Source: Alphaproteobacteria bacterium MarineAlpha9_Bin6 (GTDB taxonomy: Bacteria > Pseudomonadota > Alphaproteobacteria > UBA7887). Taken from it: DNA of 61,404 bases. Location of the stretch: the NCBI GenBank assembly GCA_002937585.1, contig PTKE01000007.1, forward strand, positions 1 through 61,404, given 5' to 3'. A program made the translations under genes and the position numbers. Of the stretch, positions 21,317 through 31,049 are shown piece after piece (positions within the stretch are counted from its first letter, which is position 1; each line of letters begins with the position of its first letter). The notes beneath the pieces are model-generated. The model was not told the origin of the DNA. It did no database searches and was given only the letters and a program-made list of their open reading frames with translations.

Positions 21317-22738
21317 TCAGAATAACCGCACATACTCGTAATCGAATGGGAGACCATCGATCCCGCGCGGCGGCGGGGCAATCCAGCCGGCGATCTTGCC
21401 GCGTTCTGTTACAGGTTGCATAAGGCTAGAAACAAAGGCTTTATCCTTATCACTCGGCAACCATTCGTGACACTGCTCAGCCCACTGTTCCTCGTCGAGG
21501 GGTACACCCTCTGGGGTCACATGGTAATCTGCAAAATTACCTATACGACGATTGAATGCAATATGCGGCAGAGATAACCGCGTGATAATGGCATGCTCCT
21601 CTAACACCGTGTTCCAACGTGCTAGCCCGCGCGCGCAATCCCGAACAAAATCCTGACGTAAACATTCGTTCAATGCGTTGATAGCAGGCACGTCAGCCAT
21701 GGTCGGCGCACCATCCCGCCATTCCGGCACCAATTGGAAAGTTTCACTTAGGAGATGATCATCGTTGATTTTCGTTTCATTATATCGGCCTTTGAGCCCA
21801 GCATTGTAATAGGCGGCAGCATTCGTTGATCGTTCTCCACCAAATAGATCAAGTGATACTGAATAATGGAAGTTAATGTATCGCTGGATGGTGCCAAGAT
21901 CGATACCGCCAAAAGGGCGAACATCTACAGTATCCTGATCTCGCATTAACTCTGCTGTCCGCTGGACAACCCGCTTTACCCCGCTCTCGCCAACAAACAT
22001 ATGATGGGCCTCTTCCGTAAGCATGAACCTGCAGGTCCGCGCTAACGGGTCAAACGCTGATTCGGCTAAAGAGGCAAGCTGGTATTTACCGTCACGGTCG
22101 GTAAAGTAGGTGAACATGTAAAAAGCCAGCCAATCAGGTGTCAATTCGTTGAAAGCACCAAGAATTCGGGGCCGGTCCGGATCGCCTGCATGGCGCTCCA
22201 GTATCATGTCCGCCTCATCCCTACCGTCACGACCAAAATAAGCCTGCAGCAAGTACACCATAGCCCACAAATGTCGGCCTTCCTCAACATTTACCTGAAA
22301 TAGATTGCGTAAATCATATAGCGATGGTGCCGTGCGACCCAACAAACGTTGTTGCTCCACGGAAGCAGGCTCAGTGTCTCCTTGTGTGACAATCAGCCGA
22401 CGCAAATCCGCCCTATGTTCACCAGGCACCTGGGTCCAGACTGGCAAACCCTTGTCTTCGCCAAATCCAATTTGGCGATCCTTCTCCGGCACGGTCAAAA
22501 AAATTCCCCAGCGATAATCCAACATTTTTACATGGCCGAAGTGCGCCCAACCCCCCGGCTCTACACTGACGGCAGTACGCAAATAAACATCCACATCCTG
22601 AAAACCCTCCGGTCCAAGGTCCTGCCACCAGCCGAGAAACCGTGGCTGCCAAGATTCTAGTGCGCGCCGCAAGCGTCGGTCGTCACCAAGCCCTACATTG
22701 TTGGGGATTCGCTCTCCATAATCGATTCTCATGAGCAC
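21317..22738 (-). CDS. boxB: Benzoyl-CoA 2,3-epoxidase subunit BoxB
   Basis: IDYGERIPNNVGL, NVEEGRHLWAMVYLL, EEAHHMFVGE (di-iron ligand helices). GTG start at 22738 or ATG at 22732. Confidence 0.95.
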   Translation of the reverse strand: MLMRIDYGERIPNNVGLGDDRRLRRALESWQPRFLGWWQDLGPEGFQDVDVYLRTAVSVEPGGWAHFGHVKMLDYRWGIFLTVPEKDRQIGFGEDKGLPVWTQVPGEHRADLRRLIVTQGDTEPASVEQQRLLGRTAPSLYDLRNLFQVNVEEGRHLWAMVYLLQAYFGRDGRDEADMILERHAGDPDRPRILGAFNELTPDWLAFYMFTYFTDRDGKYQLASLAESAFDPLARTCRFMLTEEAHHMFVGESGVKRVVQRTAELMRDQDTVDVRPFGGIDLGTIQRYINFHYSVSLDLFGGERSTNAAAYYNAGLKGRYNETKINDDHLLSETFQLVPEWRDGAPTMADVPAINALNECLRQDFVRDCARGLARWNTVLEEHAIITRLSLPHIAFNRRIGNFADYHVTPEGVPLDEEQWAEQCHEWLPSDKDKAFVSSLMQPVTERGKIAGWIAPPPRGIDGLPFDYEYVRLF

Positions 22739-22739
22739 A

Positions 22740-24422
22740 TTATACTCTCATCTTATCGAACTGAGCACGCTGGCCGGTCCCATAAAGTCGCAAGGAGCCT
22801 TCTGGTCCAACGGCGTTTGGTCTTTGAAAAATCCAATTTTGCCACGCTGATAGTCTTCCAAAAATTTTCGTTTCTATTGTCTCGGGTCCGGCAAAACGAA
22901 GATTCGCCTCCAGACCGGTTAGCGCATCACCTGAAAAACTGGACCGCTCTTCGATCGCTAGGCGCACTTCCTCATCCCAGTCAATTTCATCGGGAATTCC
23001 AGTGACCAATCCAAGGCTGTCAGCAACTTGCGCGCTCAGCAATTTCCCCATTGCTTTGCGCAATTCCGTTATCCGGGACGAGTCACCAAGAAATCGGGTC
23101 TGTAGACGACTTAAGCCGTTAGCCATAGGCAGTCTCCCGAAATTCATTGCCGATAACGAAATTGCCGATGAGTCGTTACCGTCGAGCATGTAGATTCGGT
23201 CACAAGCCAGCGCAAGCTCAAATAACGTTCCAGAACAACCGTCCCCTGCTTCAATTAAGGCTATAAGACTCCGAGAAGTGACATCTAAGCGCTTTAAAAC
23301 CCTCGTCCAATAAAGCCGAATTTCCCTCAGCAGCCAATCGCCGCCATGACGTACAATAAAGTCATCATGGGCACGAATAAGAGAACCGTTACCAACCACT
23401 CGGATCACCCAATTGCTTATATCGGGACGGTTGGTGCGTAAATGTAAAATCGCGTCATCCAACGCACGTGCCAGTGCCAACGGCCAGAATGCTGCTCCCA
23501 ACTCAAGCGACGCCTCGGGACCAACAGGAGGAGATTGATCCGGGCCACACACAGTGAAATTTGCAACCGAAGTCGTACTGTCTATATCCACCTTTAAATA
23601 CGGATATCTAAGCGCCGTCCTAGAGATCTTTCGAACCAGCGGAACAAGATTGATTCCCTGTGCATCACGCGAGGTACCCGTCTTTTGAGAAAGGGAAACC
23701 GCCCTAATGCGCGCCTTCTCGTCGAGCTTTGAAGCAGGCACAAGTTCGTCGACCAACGACCACTCGAGAGCACGCTCACCTCTCACCCCTTCTGTCGTTG
23801 TGCAGAACAAATCAGCACGATCTCTTCGGACCCTCCTCTTATCTACCAAGCGCGTCAGACCACCAGTACCAGGAAGGACCCCAAGCAACGGAACCTCTGG
23901 CAGAGATACAGCGGAAGCACCATCGTCGACCAGCATTATGTGTTCGCAAGCAAGCGCCAACTCGTAACCACCACCAGATGCTGAACCATTGATCACCGCT
24001 AAGTAGTGCTGACCTGATTCACCGCTAGCTTGCTCTATTGCGCATCGTGTCTCGTTGGTAAACTTGCAAAAATTTACCTTGGCCATGTGGTCCGCAGCGC
24101 TAAGCATGCCAATATTCGCGCCAGCACAAAACACCCGTTCCTTTTCGGATGTGATTATCACGGCACCTACTTCAGGATGCTCAAAACGAAGTCTCTGCAC
24201 AGCATCATAAAGTTCTATATCAACACCAAGATCGTAAGAGTTAAGCTTAAGCTCATACCCGGCCCCTAATCCACCTTGCTCATCCACATCCATCGATAGA
24301 GTTGCAACTGGTGGATCAATGCTCAGTTGCCAATGACGATAAGTTTCCGGAGAGGTTTGAAATTCGACCCGACTCGGGGTATCGGACTTGGCGCCAAGCA
24401 CTAAAGTGTTAGCTTCAGACAT
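22740..24422 (-). CDS. boxC: Benzoyl-CoA-dihydrodiol lyase BoxC (crotonase family)
   Basis: HWQLSIDPPVATLSMDVDE, AVIITSEKERVFCAGANI.ML, INGSASGGGYELALACEHIMLVDDG; ~560 aa, just upstream of boxB. Confidence 0.95.
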   Translation of the reverse strand: MSEANTLVLGAKSDTPSRVEFQTSPETYRHWQLSIDPPVATLSMDVDEQGGLGAGYELKLNSYDLGVDIELYDAVQRLRFEHPEVGAVIITSEKERVFCAGANIGMLSAADHMAKVNFCKFTNETRCAIEQASGESGQHYLAVINGSASGGGYELALACEHIMLVDDGASAVSLPEVPLLGVLPGTGGLTRLVDKRRVRRDRADLFCTTTEGVRGERALEWSLVDELVPASKLDEKARIRAVSLSQKTGTSRDAQGINLVPLVRKISRTALRYPYLKVDIDSTTSVANFTVCGPDQSPPVGPEASLELGAAFWPLALARALDDAILHLRTNRPDISNWVIRVVGNGSLIRAHDDFIVRHGGDWLLREIRLYWTRVLKRLDVTSRSLIALIEAGDGCSGTLFELALACDRIYMLDGNDSSAISLSAMNFGRLPMANGLSRLQTRFLGDSSRITELRKAMGKLLSAQVADSLGLVTGIPDEIDWDEEVRLAIEERSSFSGDALTGLEANLRFAGPETIETKIFGRLSAWQNWIFQRPNAVGPEGSLRLYGTGQRAQFDKMRV

Positions 24423-24518
24423 CAGAATCTCTTTGGCTTGACCAGAGGATCATGCTCGGATTACCACATCAAAGTGGCTACGGTAAGAACCAATTAGGAA
24501 AGATACTCTCTAATTTAT

Positions 24519-24530
24519 TGCTTTAAAGCA
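24519..24530. promoter_or_regulatory. 12-bp perfect palindrome TGCTTTAAAGCA in the boxCB/ligase divergent intergenic region (candidate operator)
   Basis: Direct reading of the sequence between boxC start (24422) and ligase start (24554). Confidence 0.35.
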
Positions 24531-24553
24531 CCTATAAGAGGGAAAGCATCACT

Positions 24554-25789
24554 ATGGACTACTTCGATGATTTAGAAACCCGTGACCCTGAGGTGCGCGA
24601 ACGAACCTTACTTGCGGAATTATCAAAACAGATTGGCAACGCGAAACACAATGCCCCAGGCTGGACCGAGATCCTCTCTGATGTCATACCCAGCGATATA
24701 AACTCCCGGGAAGCACTCGCTCAATTGCCAGTCACCCGCAAGTCCGAACTTAATGCTCGCCAAACCAATGTCCCACCTTTTGGTGGTTTAATCGCAACCG
24801 GATCAGGTGAGTTAAGCTGGGTTTTTTGTTCACCAGGACCAATTTATGAGCCGGGCGGACGTAGCGGAGATTTCTGGAGAATGGGACGCGCTCTTTATGC
24901 AGCGGGTTTTCGGCAAGGCGATATCATACATAACACTTTCGCCTACCATCTAACTCCAGCGGGCCACATGATGGAGGCTGGAGCCCATGCATGTGGCTGC
25001 GTAGTGGTTCCGGGTGGAGTCGGAAACACTGAGCAGCAACTTCAAGCGATTACTCATATTCGACCAAAAGGGTATGTGGGCACGCCATCTTTTTTGAAAA
25101 TTTTGGTAGAGAAGGCCAGTGAATCTCCACTCGACGTTTCCTCGATTACCCATGCCGCAGTAGGCGGGGAGGCACTGCCGCCAAGTCTGCGCGACTATTT
25201 CAAATCGTGTGGTATTGACGTTCTGCAATCATACGGCACCGCCGATTTGGGGCTTGTCGCCTACGAGTCGCCAGCAATGGACGGGATGATCTTGGACGAA
25301 GGCGTGATCGTCGAGATTGTCCGACCGGGCACCGGAGAACCAGTGGATGAAGGTGAAGTCGGTGAAATAGTGGTCACCACCCTCAACGCGATTTATCCAC
25401 TAATTCGATTTGCCACCGGAGACTTATCGGCAATTCTATCCGGTCAAAGCCCGTGTGGACGCACCAATACAAGGATCAAGGGTTGGATGGGACGTGCCGA
25501 TCAAACTACCAAGGTAAAGGGCATGTTTGTTCACCCTCAGCAGATTGCTGAGGTCGCCGCACGCCATCCAGAAATCAGACGTGCGCGCCTTGTAGTCGAC
25601 AATATCAACCACGTTGATGTGATGATGCTCCACTGTGAGGTATCATTGGTCAGTGATGATCAGCTCAAAAATGCTATCACCCATTCGCTGCATGCAATCT
25701 GCAAATTAAAGGGCGATGTTACTTTATCTCAGCCTGGAACTTTGGCAAATGACGGCAAGGTTATCGACGACATTCGAACTTATGAATAA
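24554..25789 (+). CDS. Phenylacetate-CoA ligase-like (PaaK-type) AMP-forming acyl-CoA ligase
   Basis: SYGTADLG..AYE (A5-like), TGDLS, KVKGMFVHP. The usual SSGTTG adenylation loop is replaced by CSPGPIYEPGG. Confidence 0.8.
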   Translation: MDYFDDLETRDPEVRERTLLAELSKQIGNAKHNAPGWTEILSDVIPSDINSREALAQLPVTRKSELNARQTNVPPFGGLIATGSGELSWVFCSPGPIYEPGGRSGDFWRMGRALYAAGFRQGDIIHNTFAYHLTPAGHMMEAGAHACGCVVVPGGVGNTEQQLQAITHIRPKGYVGTPSFLKILVEKASESPLDVSSITHAAVGGEALPPSLRDYFKSCGIDVLQSYGTADLGLVAYESPAMDGMILDEGVIVEIVRPGTGEPVDEGEVGEIVVTTLNAIYPLIRFATGDLSAILSGQSPCGRTNTRIKGWMGRADQTTKVKGMFVHPQQIAEVAARHPEIRRARLVVDNINHVDVMMLHCEVSLVSDDQLKNAITHSLHAICKLKGDVTLSQPGTLANDGKVIDDIRTYE

Positions 25790-25819
25790 CTGATCTTAAT
25801 CATAAGGTTAGTGCTAGCA

Positions 25820-26551
25820 CTACCTACCATTGTAGGCACGAATTGCCCGCGCGTAACCTTCCTTTTCTGCAGCCTCTTCCGGTCGACCCATATCTAGAAG
25901 CAGCAAAGCATAATTCTCGTAACCGCGCGCAACTTCAGAATGCTTTTCACCGAACGTACTTCGCATAATAACCATGGCCGCCCCAAAAAGATTTTCGGCA
26001 TCTGCATAACTCCCCTTCTCGTGCAACAGACGCGCCCGGTTATGATAGGCCCTAGCACGATACTTTGAAGCAATCCGACTCATCCCATTTATTACGTGCG
26101 GATTATCGGCAAGCACCACGGTCATCACATCTAGTGCGCGACTGTAAAAATGCTCAGCATCAGCAAGTCGGCCCTGCTCATCGTACAGCCGCCCTAAGCT
26201 GTTGTAGCTTTCTGCAACATCGGCATGGCCATTGCCGAGGAAAGTTTCGCGGATTGTCAAGGCGCGCCTATACAGTGACTCGGCCTCTTCGTATTGAGCC
26301 TGCAGCCGATACAACTTTGCCAGGTTGAATACGAATGTAGCTGTTGTTGGATGTTCAGCACCAAACTCAGCTTCGCTCATATGAATCGCCTTTTGAGCAT
26401 ACGGTACAGCCTCGCGATAACGCTGATGCTTGAACATTTCTTTGACGTGCATCTGGATGTCTCGAAGCTCGACCGAGGACTGAGCAAATACATTGCTAAT
26501 ACTAGAAGCCCCCAGTAATCCGATTAAACAAATAAGAAAAATCCTAATCAT
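25820..26551 (-). CDS. Secreted tetratricopeptide repeat protein
   Basis: Signal peptide (IRIFLICLIGLLGASSISNVFA) and TPR repeats (AEHPTTATFVFNLAKLYRLQAQYEEAESLYRRALTIRE). Confidence 0.85.
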   Translation of the reverse strand: MIRIFLICLIGLLGASSISNVFAQSSVELRDIQMHVKEMFKHQRYREAVPYAQKAIHMSEAEFGAEHPTTATFVFNLAKLYRLQAQYEEAESLYRRALTIRETFLGNGHADVAESYNSLGRLYDEQGRLADAEHFYSRALDVMTVVLADNPHVINGMSRIASKYRARAYHNRARLLHEKGSYADAENLFGAAMVIMRSTFGEKHSEVARGYENYALLLLDMGRPEEAAEKEGYARAIRAYNGR

Positions 26552-26668
26552 CGATCGATCGCTCCGAAACAAGTTTACACTGACATAACCGTACCGCGTC
26601 GGAACACACCAGACAAGATTCCCACTTTACGTTGCTATCCATGGGTAATCAGAATGAACCGGCACGCC

Positions 26669-27118
26669 CTAACGTCGAGCAGAAAAAAAGTTTTTGAGCA
26701 GACGACTAGCGCGTACTTCGTTGATCCCACCATAAACCTCAGGATGGTGATTACAGGTCGGTTGATCATATAAACGCGGGCCGTTTTCGACTCCACCACC
26801 CTTCGGGTCTTTTGCGCCAAAATAGAGTCGGCGGACGCGAGCGAAGGAAATCGCCTGAGCGCACATAGGACACGGTTCGAGGGTAACGTACAGATCACAG
26901 CCAGTAAGGCGGGGTGTACCGAGTTTCTCCGCTCCTGCACGCAGCACTAAAATTTCTGCGTGTGCCACTGGATCACAATACTGCTCGACTCTATTCCCGT
27001 CCGCCGCCAACTCTTTCCCCCTTCCGTCGACAAGCACCGCACCCACGGGAACCTCTCCTCGCTCGGATGACGCGTGCGCGAGTTCTAAGGCTCTTTCCAT
27101 GAACGTTTTCTGCGACAT
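26669..27118 (-). CDS. tadA: tRNA-specific adenosine deaminase / nucleoside deaminase
   Basis: DPVAHAEI (HAE) and LEPCPMCAQAI (PCxxC) zinc motifs. Confidence 0.94.
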   Translation of the reverse strand: MSQKTFMERALELAHASSERGEVPVGAVLVDGRGKELAADGNRVEQYCDPVAHAEILVLRAGAEKLGTPRLTGCDLYVTLEPCPMCAQAISFARVRRLYFGAKDPKGGGVENGPRLYDQPTCNHHPEVYGGINEVRASRLLKNFFSARR

Positions 27119-27196
27119 TCTGACACCCTGTCTGCTCCAGTTTTACATCTGGTTAAGAACACCAACATTGCACGGCAGTGCTCATAATATTATCCT

Positions 27197-27928
27197 GTGC
27201 CGATGTTGTCTCCCTCGCACCAGCCAGTGATTGGCGTCACGCTGGATCGCGAACCGGCCGGCGGCTATTCAAAGTTTCCGTGGTATGCCGTACGCGAAAA
27301 TTATATGTGCGCGGTCTTACGCGCCGGGGGCCTTCCTGTAGCTCTGCCTCACGATGATCGAGTTGCTGATCAATACATGGACCTGGTGGATGGCATTCTA
27401 ATCACCGGTGGTGCATTCGACGTTGATCCGGAGCTGTTTGGACAATCCAGGCACAACAGCGTAACGACCGTCAAGCAACAACGCACTGTCTTTGAATTAG
27501 CTATAACCCGGACGGCGTTAGTGCGTGATGTCCCTATACTCGGTATTTGTGGTGGCGAGCAATTGCTTAACGTAGCGCTTGGAGGCAGCCTTATCCAACA
27601 CATCCCGGAGAAATCCGAGGGAACTCTTGCTCATGAGCAACCAAATTCAAGAGACCAAGCAGGCCACAGTGTCAGGATCATGCCGGGCACGTTCCTTCAT
27701 GATATTGTCGGTGCGGACGAAATTGAGGTAAATAGTGCTCACCATCAGGCTGTAGCAGAAGTAGGTCCAGCGGGCATTATCAACGCTCTCGCTCCCGATG
27801 GCATAATCGAGGGAATCGAGGAGCCAGCAAAGCGCTTTTGCGTCGGTGTACAGTGGCATCCAGAATTTCACGTATCGCCGGGTGATAGTAAATTATTCGC
27901 CGCTTTTGTCTCCGCCTGTCGAGGATGA
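27197..27928 (+). CDS. Gamma-glutamyl-gamma-aminobutyrate hydrolase family protein (class I GATase)
   Basis: LGICGGEQLLNVALGG nucleophile motif, VQWHPEF catalytic His, VNSAHHQAV. Confidence 0.92.
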   Translation: MPMLSPSHQPVIGVTLDREPAGGYSKFPWYAVRENYMCAVLRAGGLPVALPHDDRVADQYMDLVDGILITGGAFDVDPELFGQSRHNSVTTVKQQRTVFELAITRTALVRDVPILGICGGEQLLNVALGGSLIQHIPEKSEGTLAHEQPNSRDQAGHSVRIMPGTFLHDIVGADEIEVNSAHHQAVAEVGPAGIINALAPDGIIEGIEEPAKRFCVGVQWHPEFHVSPGDSKLFAAFVSACRG

Positions 27929-28650
27929 CCCAAAAAGGATCAGAACGGATAGCTAAGCGGCTTGCACGAGCCGGCCTTTGTTCACGACGAGAAGGAGAGC
28001 GTTGGATCTACGAAGGCCGCGTAACTGTAGACGGCACAGTACTTACCAGCCCAGCAATGACCGTCAGCATCCATTCGTCAATAAAGGTCGATGGAAAACT
28101 TATTCCCACACCCACGGAACCACGTCTTTGGCTATACCACAAGCCATGCGGGCTATTAACCACTCACCGCGATCCCCAAGGTCGGCCAACCGTTTTCAAT
28201 TCACTACCAGCTGAACTTCCCCGAATGATTTCCGTCGGACGTCTCGATATTAATTCGGAAGGACTTTTACTGCTCACCAACAATGGTGATTTAGCCCGTC
28301 GGTTAGAGCTGCCAGGTACGGGTCTGTTACGCCGGTACCGGGCACGTGTCCGTGGAAACTTAGATGGTTCAGAGCTCGAAACTCTCAAGAAAGGCATCAT
28401 CGTTAACGGTGTACACTATGGCCCCATATTTGCCACACTTGACCGCCAATTACGACGCAATGCCTGGTTGTCACTAACCCTGAGAGAAGGTAAAAATCGT
28501 GAAGTGCGGCGGGCTTTAAATCATCTTGGGCTTGATGTGAGCCGCCTCATCCGCATCGGTTACGGCCCATTTCAACTGGGCAAGTTGGCGCCACGAGGAC
28601 TCGCAGAGATCCCCCCTCAGCGAATTCAAAGATACACCAGTAGTCCATGA
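27925..28650 (+). CDS. rRNA pseudouridine synthase, RsuA/RluB family (S4 domain)
   Basis: RIAKRLARAGLCSRREGERWI, GRLDINSEGLLLLTNNGDLA, EGKNREVRRAL. Confidence 0.93.
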   Translation: MTQKGSERIAKRLARAGLCSRREGERWIYEGRVTVDGTVLTSPAMTVSIHSSIKVDGKLIPTPTEPRLWLYHKPCGLLTTHRDPQGRPTVFNSLPAELPRMISVGRLDINSEGLLLLTNNGDLARRLELPGTGLLRRYRARVRGNLDGSELETLKKGIIVNGVHYGPIFATLDRQLRRNAWLSLTLREGKNREVRRALNHLGLDVSRLIRIGYGPFQLGKLAPRGLAEIPPQRIQRYTSSP

Positions 28651-29204
28651 GAATCATTGGAGGATTGTGGCGCAGACGTCGGCTTCTAGTGCCAGCAGGA
28701 CACGATATCCGTCCAACTGCCGACCGTACGCGTGAGTCCCTTTTTAGCATTTTAGAAAATTCAGGGAACTATGCGTGTTGGCCTTTAGCAGATGCGACTG
28801 TCCTTGATATTTTTGCCGGAACGGGCGCACTGGGACTCGAAGCATTGTCACGCGGTGCCAAACAAGCCGTTTTTATCGATGATAATGCTACATCGATTGC
28901 CACGGTCAATCACAACCTTGAGACACTAGAAGCAGCAGAGAGAGCAATAGTTCTTCTCCGAGACGCAACTCAGCCGGGTCCGTCCGTAGCAAGCGCAACC
29001 CTTGTGTTTCTTGACCCACCCTATCGCTCAGAGCTCGCAGAAAAGGCGCTGACTGCTCTTGTAAAAACTGGATGGCTGAATCCAGGCGCCTTAGCAATGG
29101 TGGAAACGGAAGAGAAAGAACTAATCATCCCACCCAGAAAGTTTACGCTCGTAGAAAAGCGTAATTGCGGCAATGCCAAACTCTGGTTTCTACGTTACTT
29201 CTGA
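28647..29204 (+). CDS. rsmD: 16S rRNA (guanine(966)-N(2))-methyltransferase RsmD
   Basis: MRIIGGLWRRRRL, RPTADRTRESLFSIL, DIFAGTGALGLEALSRGA, FLDPPY. Confidence 0.96.
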   Translation: MRIIGGLWRRRRLLVPAGHDIRPTADRTRESLFSILENSGNYACWPLADATVLDIFAGTGALGLEALSRGAKQAVFIDDNATSIATVNHNLETLEAAERAIVLLRDATQPGPSVASATLVFLDPPYRSELAEKALTALVKTGWLNPGALAMVETEEKELIIPPRKFTLVEKRNCGNAKLWFLRYF

Positions 29205-29252
29205 AATCTGACGAACACAGAAAAAATGGAACTGCGCCGTCTTATTCATCAC

Positions 29253-31049
29253 TTAACGGCGACCAAAGAGACGTTCAATATCTACAAGTTTAAGTTCCAC
29301 ATAGGTTGGGCGACCATGATTGCACTGACCAGACCTGGGTGTGGACTCCATTTCGCGCAATAAAGCATTCATTTCTCTAACATTGAGCCGCCTCCCGGCG
29401 CGTACGCTCCCGTGGCAAGCCATGGTGCTGCATACGTCTTCAAGCCGCTCCTTTAGAGGAAGAGTAACGGAATAATCATCGATCGCATCTGCAAGATCCT
29501 GCACCAGTCCCACTATATCCACCTCGCCCAGCAGAGCTGGTGTCTCCCTAACTAACACCGCACCATCCCCGAAAGACTCTAGCACCAAACCTAACTCAGT
29601 TAGCTGTCCAGAACGTGCGCACAATTTATCTGCACGCTCCGGTTCGAGTTCCACAACTTCCGGAATTAGAAGCAGCTGCCGCGTGACCCCTTTTTCGGAG
29701 AGCGACCGCTTCATCCCCTCATAAACCAGCCTTTCGTGGGCAGCATGCTGATCGACTATTACCAACCCATCAGACGTTTGGGAAACAACATAGGTATCGT
29801 GAACTTGACCGCGCGCTGAACCCAGCGGGAAGTTATGGAAGACATCACTTTCTATCTCTTCATTATTAGTAACGGGCTCAGTTGGCGCCATTAAAGGTGC
29901 TTGATAGGCTGACGCAGCCTCTCGAGGACTCCGCCCCAAAGAACTGGGTGCTCCCGAAACAGAACGAGACTCTCCAATAGGTTCCGGGTGGACCGCTCCT
30001 AGTGCAGCCCGTGAGACGGTCGTGGAGGCACGATGCCCTGCGTCATCAAGGGCATGGCGAAGTGCTCCGACAACTAAACCACGTACCATACCGGGCTCTT
30101 GGAACCGTACCTCTGCTTTCGAAGGATGGACATTTACATCTACAGCCGACGGGGCCAATTCGATGAATAACGCTACCAAAGGATGGCGATCATGCGCCAA
30201 CAAACCAGAGTACGCGGCCCGCAAAGCCCCAAAGATCAGCTTGTCTCGCACAGGCCTTCCATTGACAAACAGGAACTGGAGACGAGCGTTGCCTCGGTTA
30301 AGCGTAGGCAAACCAGCGTAACCAGTCAGCCTGGCACCGTCTCGCTCAGCTTTGAGAGCGACGGCATTTTCAGCAAAATCCTTGCCCATTACCTCAGCAA
30401 GCCGGTTTAAACGCGCTTCCATTAACTCACCCTGGGCCGCATCGTAATGGAGCCGAGTTCGATCATCCGTGATCAACGTAAAAGTGATATCCGGCCGCAC
30501 CATGGCAAGTTGATTCACAACATCAACGGCCGCCATTGTTTCGGCTCGTGCAGTTTTCATAAATTTAAGCCGGGCAGGCGTGGCGAAAAATAAATCGCGA
30601 ACCTCAATTAAACTACCTTGACCAAAAGCCGCCGGCACAACTGCCCCGAGGGCACCGCCCTCCACTTCCAGCATCCAAGCTTGTTCGGCACCAATCCCGC
30701 GGCTGGTCAACGTCAATCGGCTGACGGCCCCAATAGCAGGCAGAGCCTCACCGCGGAAGCCAAGCCAACGAATCTCGGCGAGATCATCTCCTGGTAGCTT
30801 CGAAGTAACATGTCGACTGACCGCAAGTGGCAGCTCTTCCGGGGTCATGCCTCGCCCGTCATCCGTCACTGAGATTAGTGTTTTCCCGCCGTCGCGCAAT
30901 GCAATTAGAATGCGATTGGAATCGGCATCCACTGCATTTTCAACCAACTCCTTAATTACCGCCGCGGGGCGTTCTACCACTTCACCGGCAGCAATTCTGT
31001 TAACCAAACTCTCAGGTAAACGTCGAAGCTCTGGCATACCCGAACTCAT
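29253..31049 (-). CDS. mutL: DNA mismatch repair endonuclease MutL
   Basis: [48 protein letters not shown]-terminal ERLFGR. Confidence 0.97.
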   Translation of the reverse strand: MSSGMPELRRLPESLVNRIAAGEVVERPAAVIKELVENAVDADSNRILIALRDGGKTLISVTDDGRGMTPEELPLAVSRHVTSKLPGDDLAEIRWLGFRGEALPAIGAVSRLTLTSRGIGAEQAWMLEVEGGALGAVVPAAFGQGSLIEVRDLFFATPARLKFMKTARAETMAAVDVVNQLAMVRPDITFTLITDDRTRLHYDAAQGELMEARLNRLAEVMGKDFAENAVALKAERDGARLTGYAGLPTLNRGNARLQFLFVNGRPVRDKLIFGALRAAYSGLLAHDRHPLVALFIELAPSAVDVNVHPSKAEVRFQEPGMVRGLVVGALRHALDDAGHRASTTVSRAALGAVHPEPIGESRSVSGAPSSLGRSPREAASAYQAPLMAPTEPVTNNEEIESDVFHNFPLGSARGQVHDTYVVSQTSDGLVIVDQHAAHERLVYEGMKRSLSEKGVTRQLLLIPEVVELEPERADKLCARSGQLTELGLVLESFGDGAVLVRETPALLGEVDIVGLVQDLADAIDDYSVTLPLKERLEDVCSTMACHGSVRAGRRLNVREMNALLREMESTPRSGQCNHGRPTYVELKLVDIERLFGRR

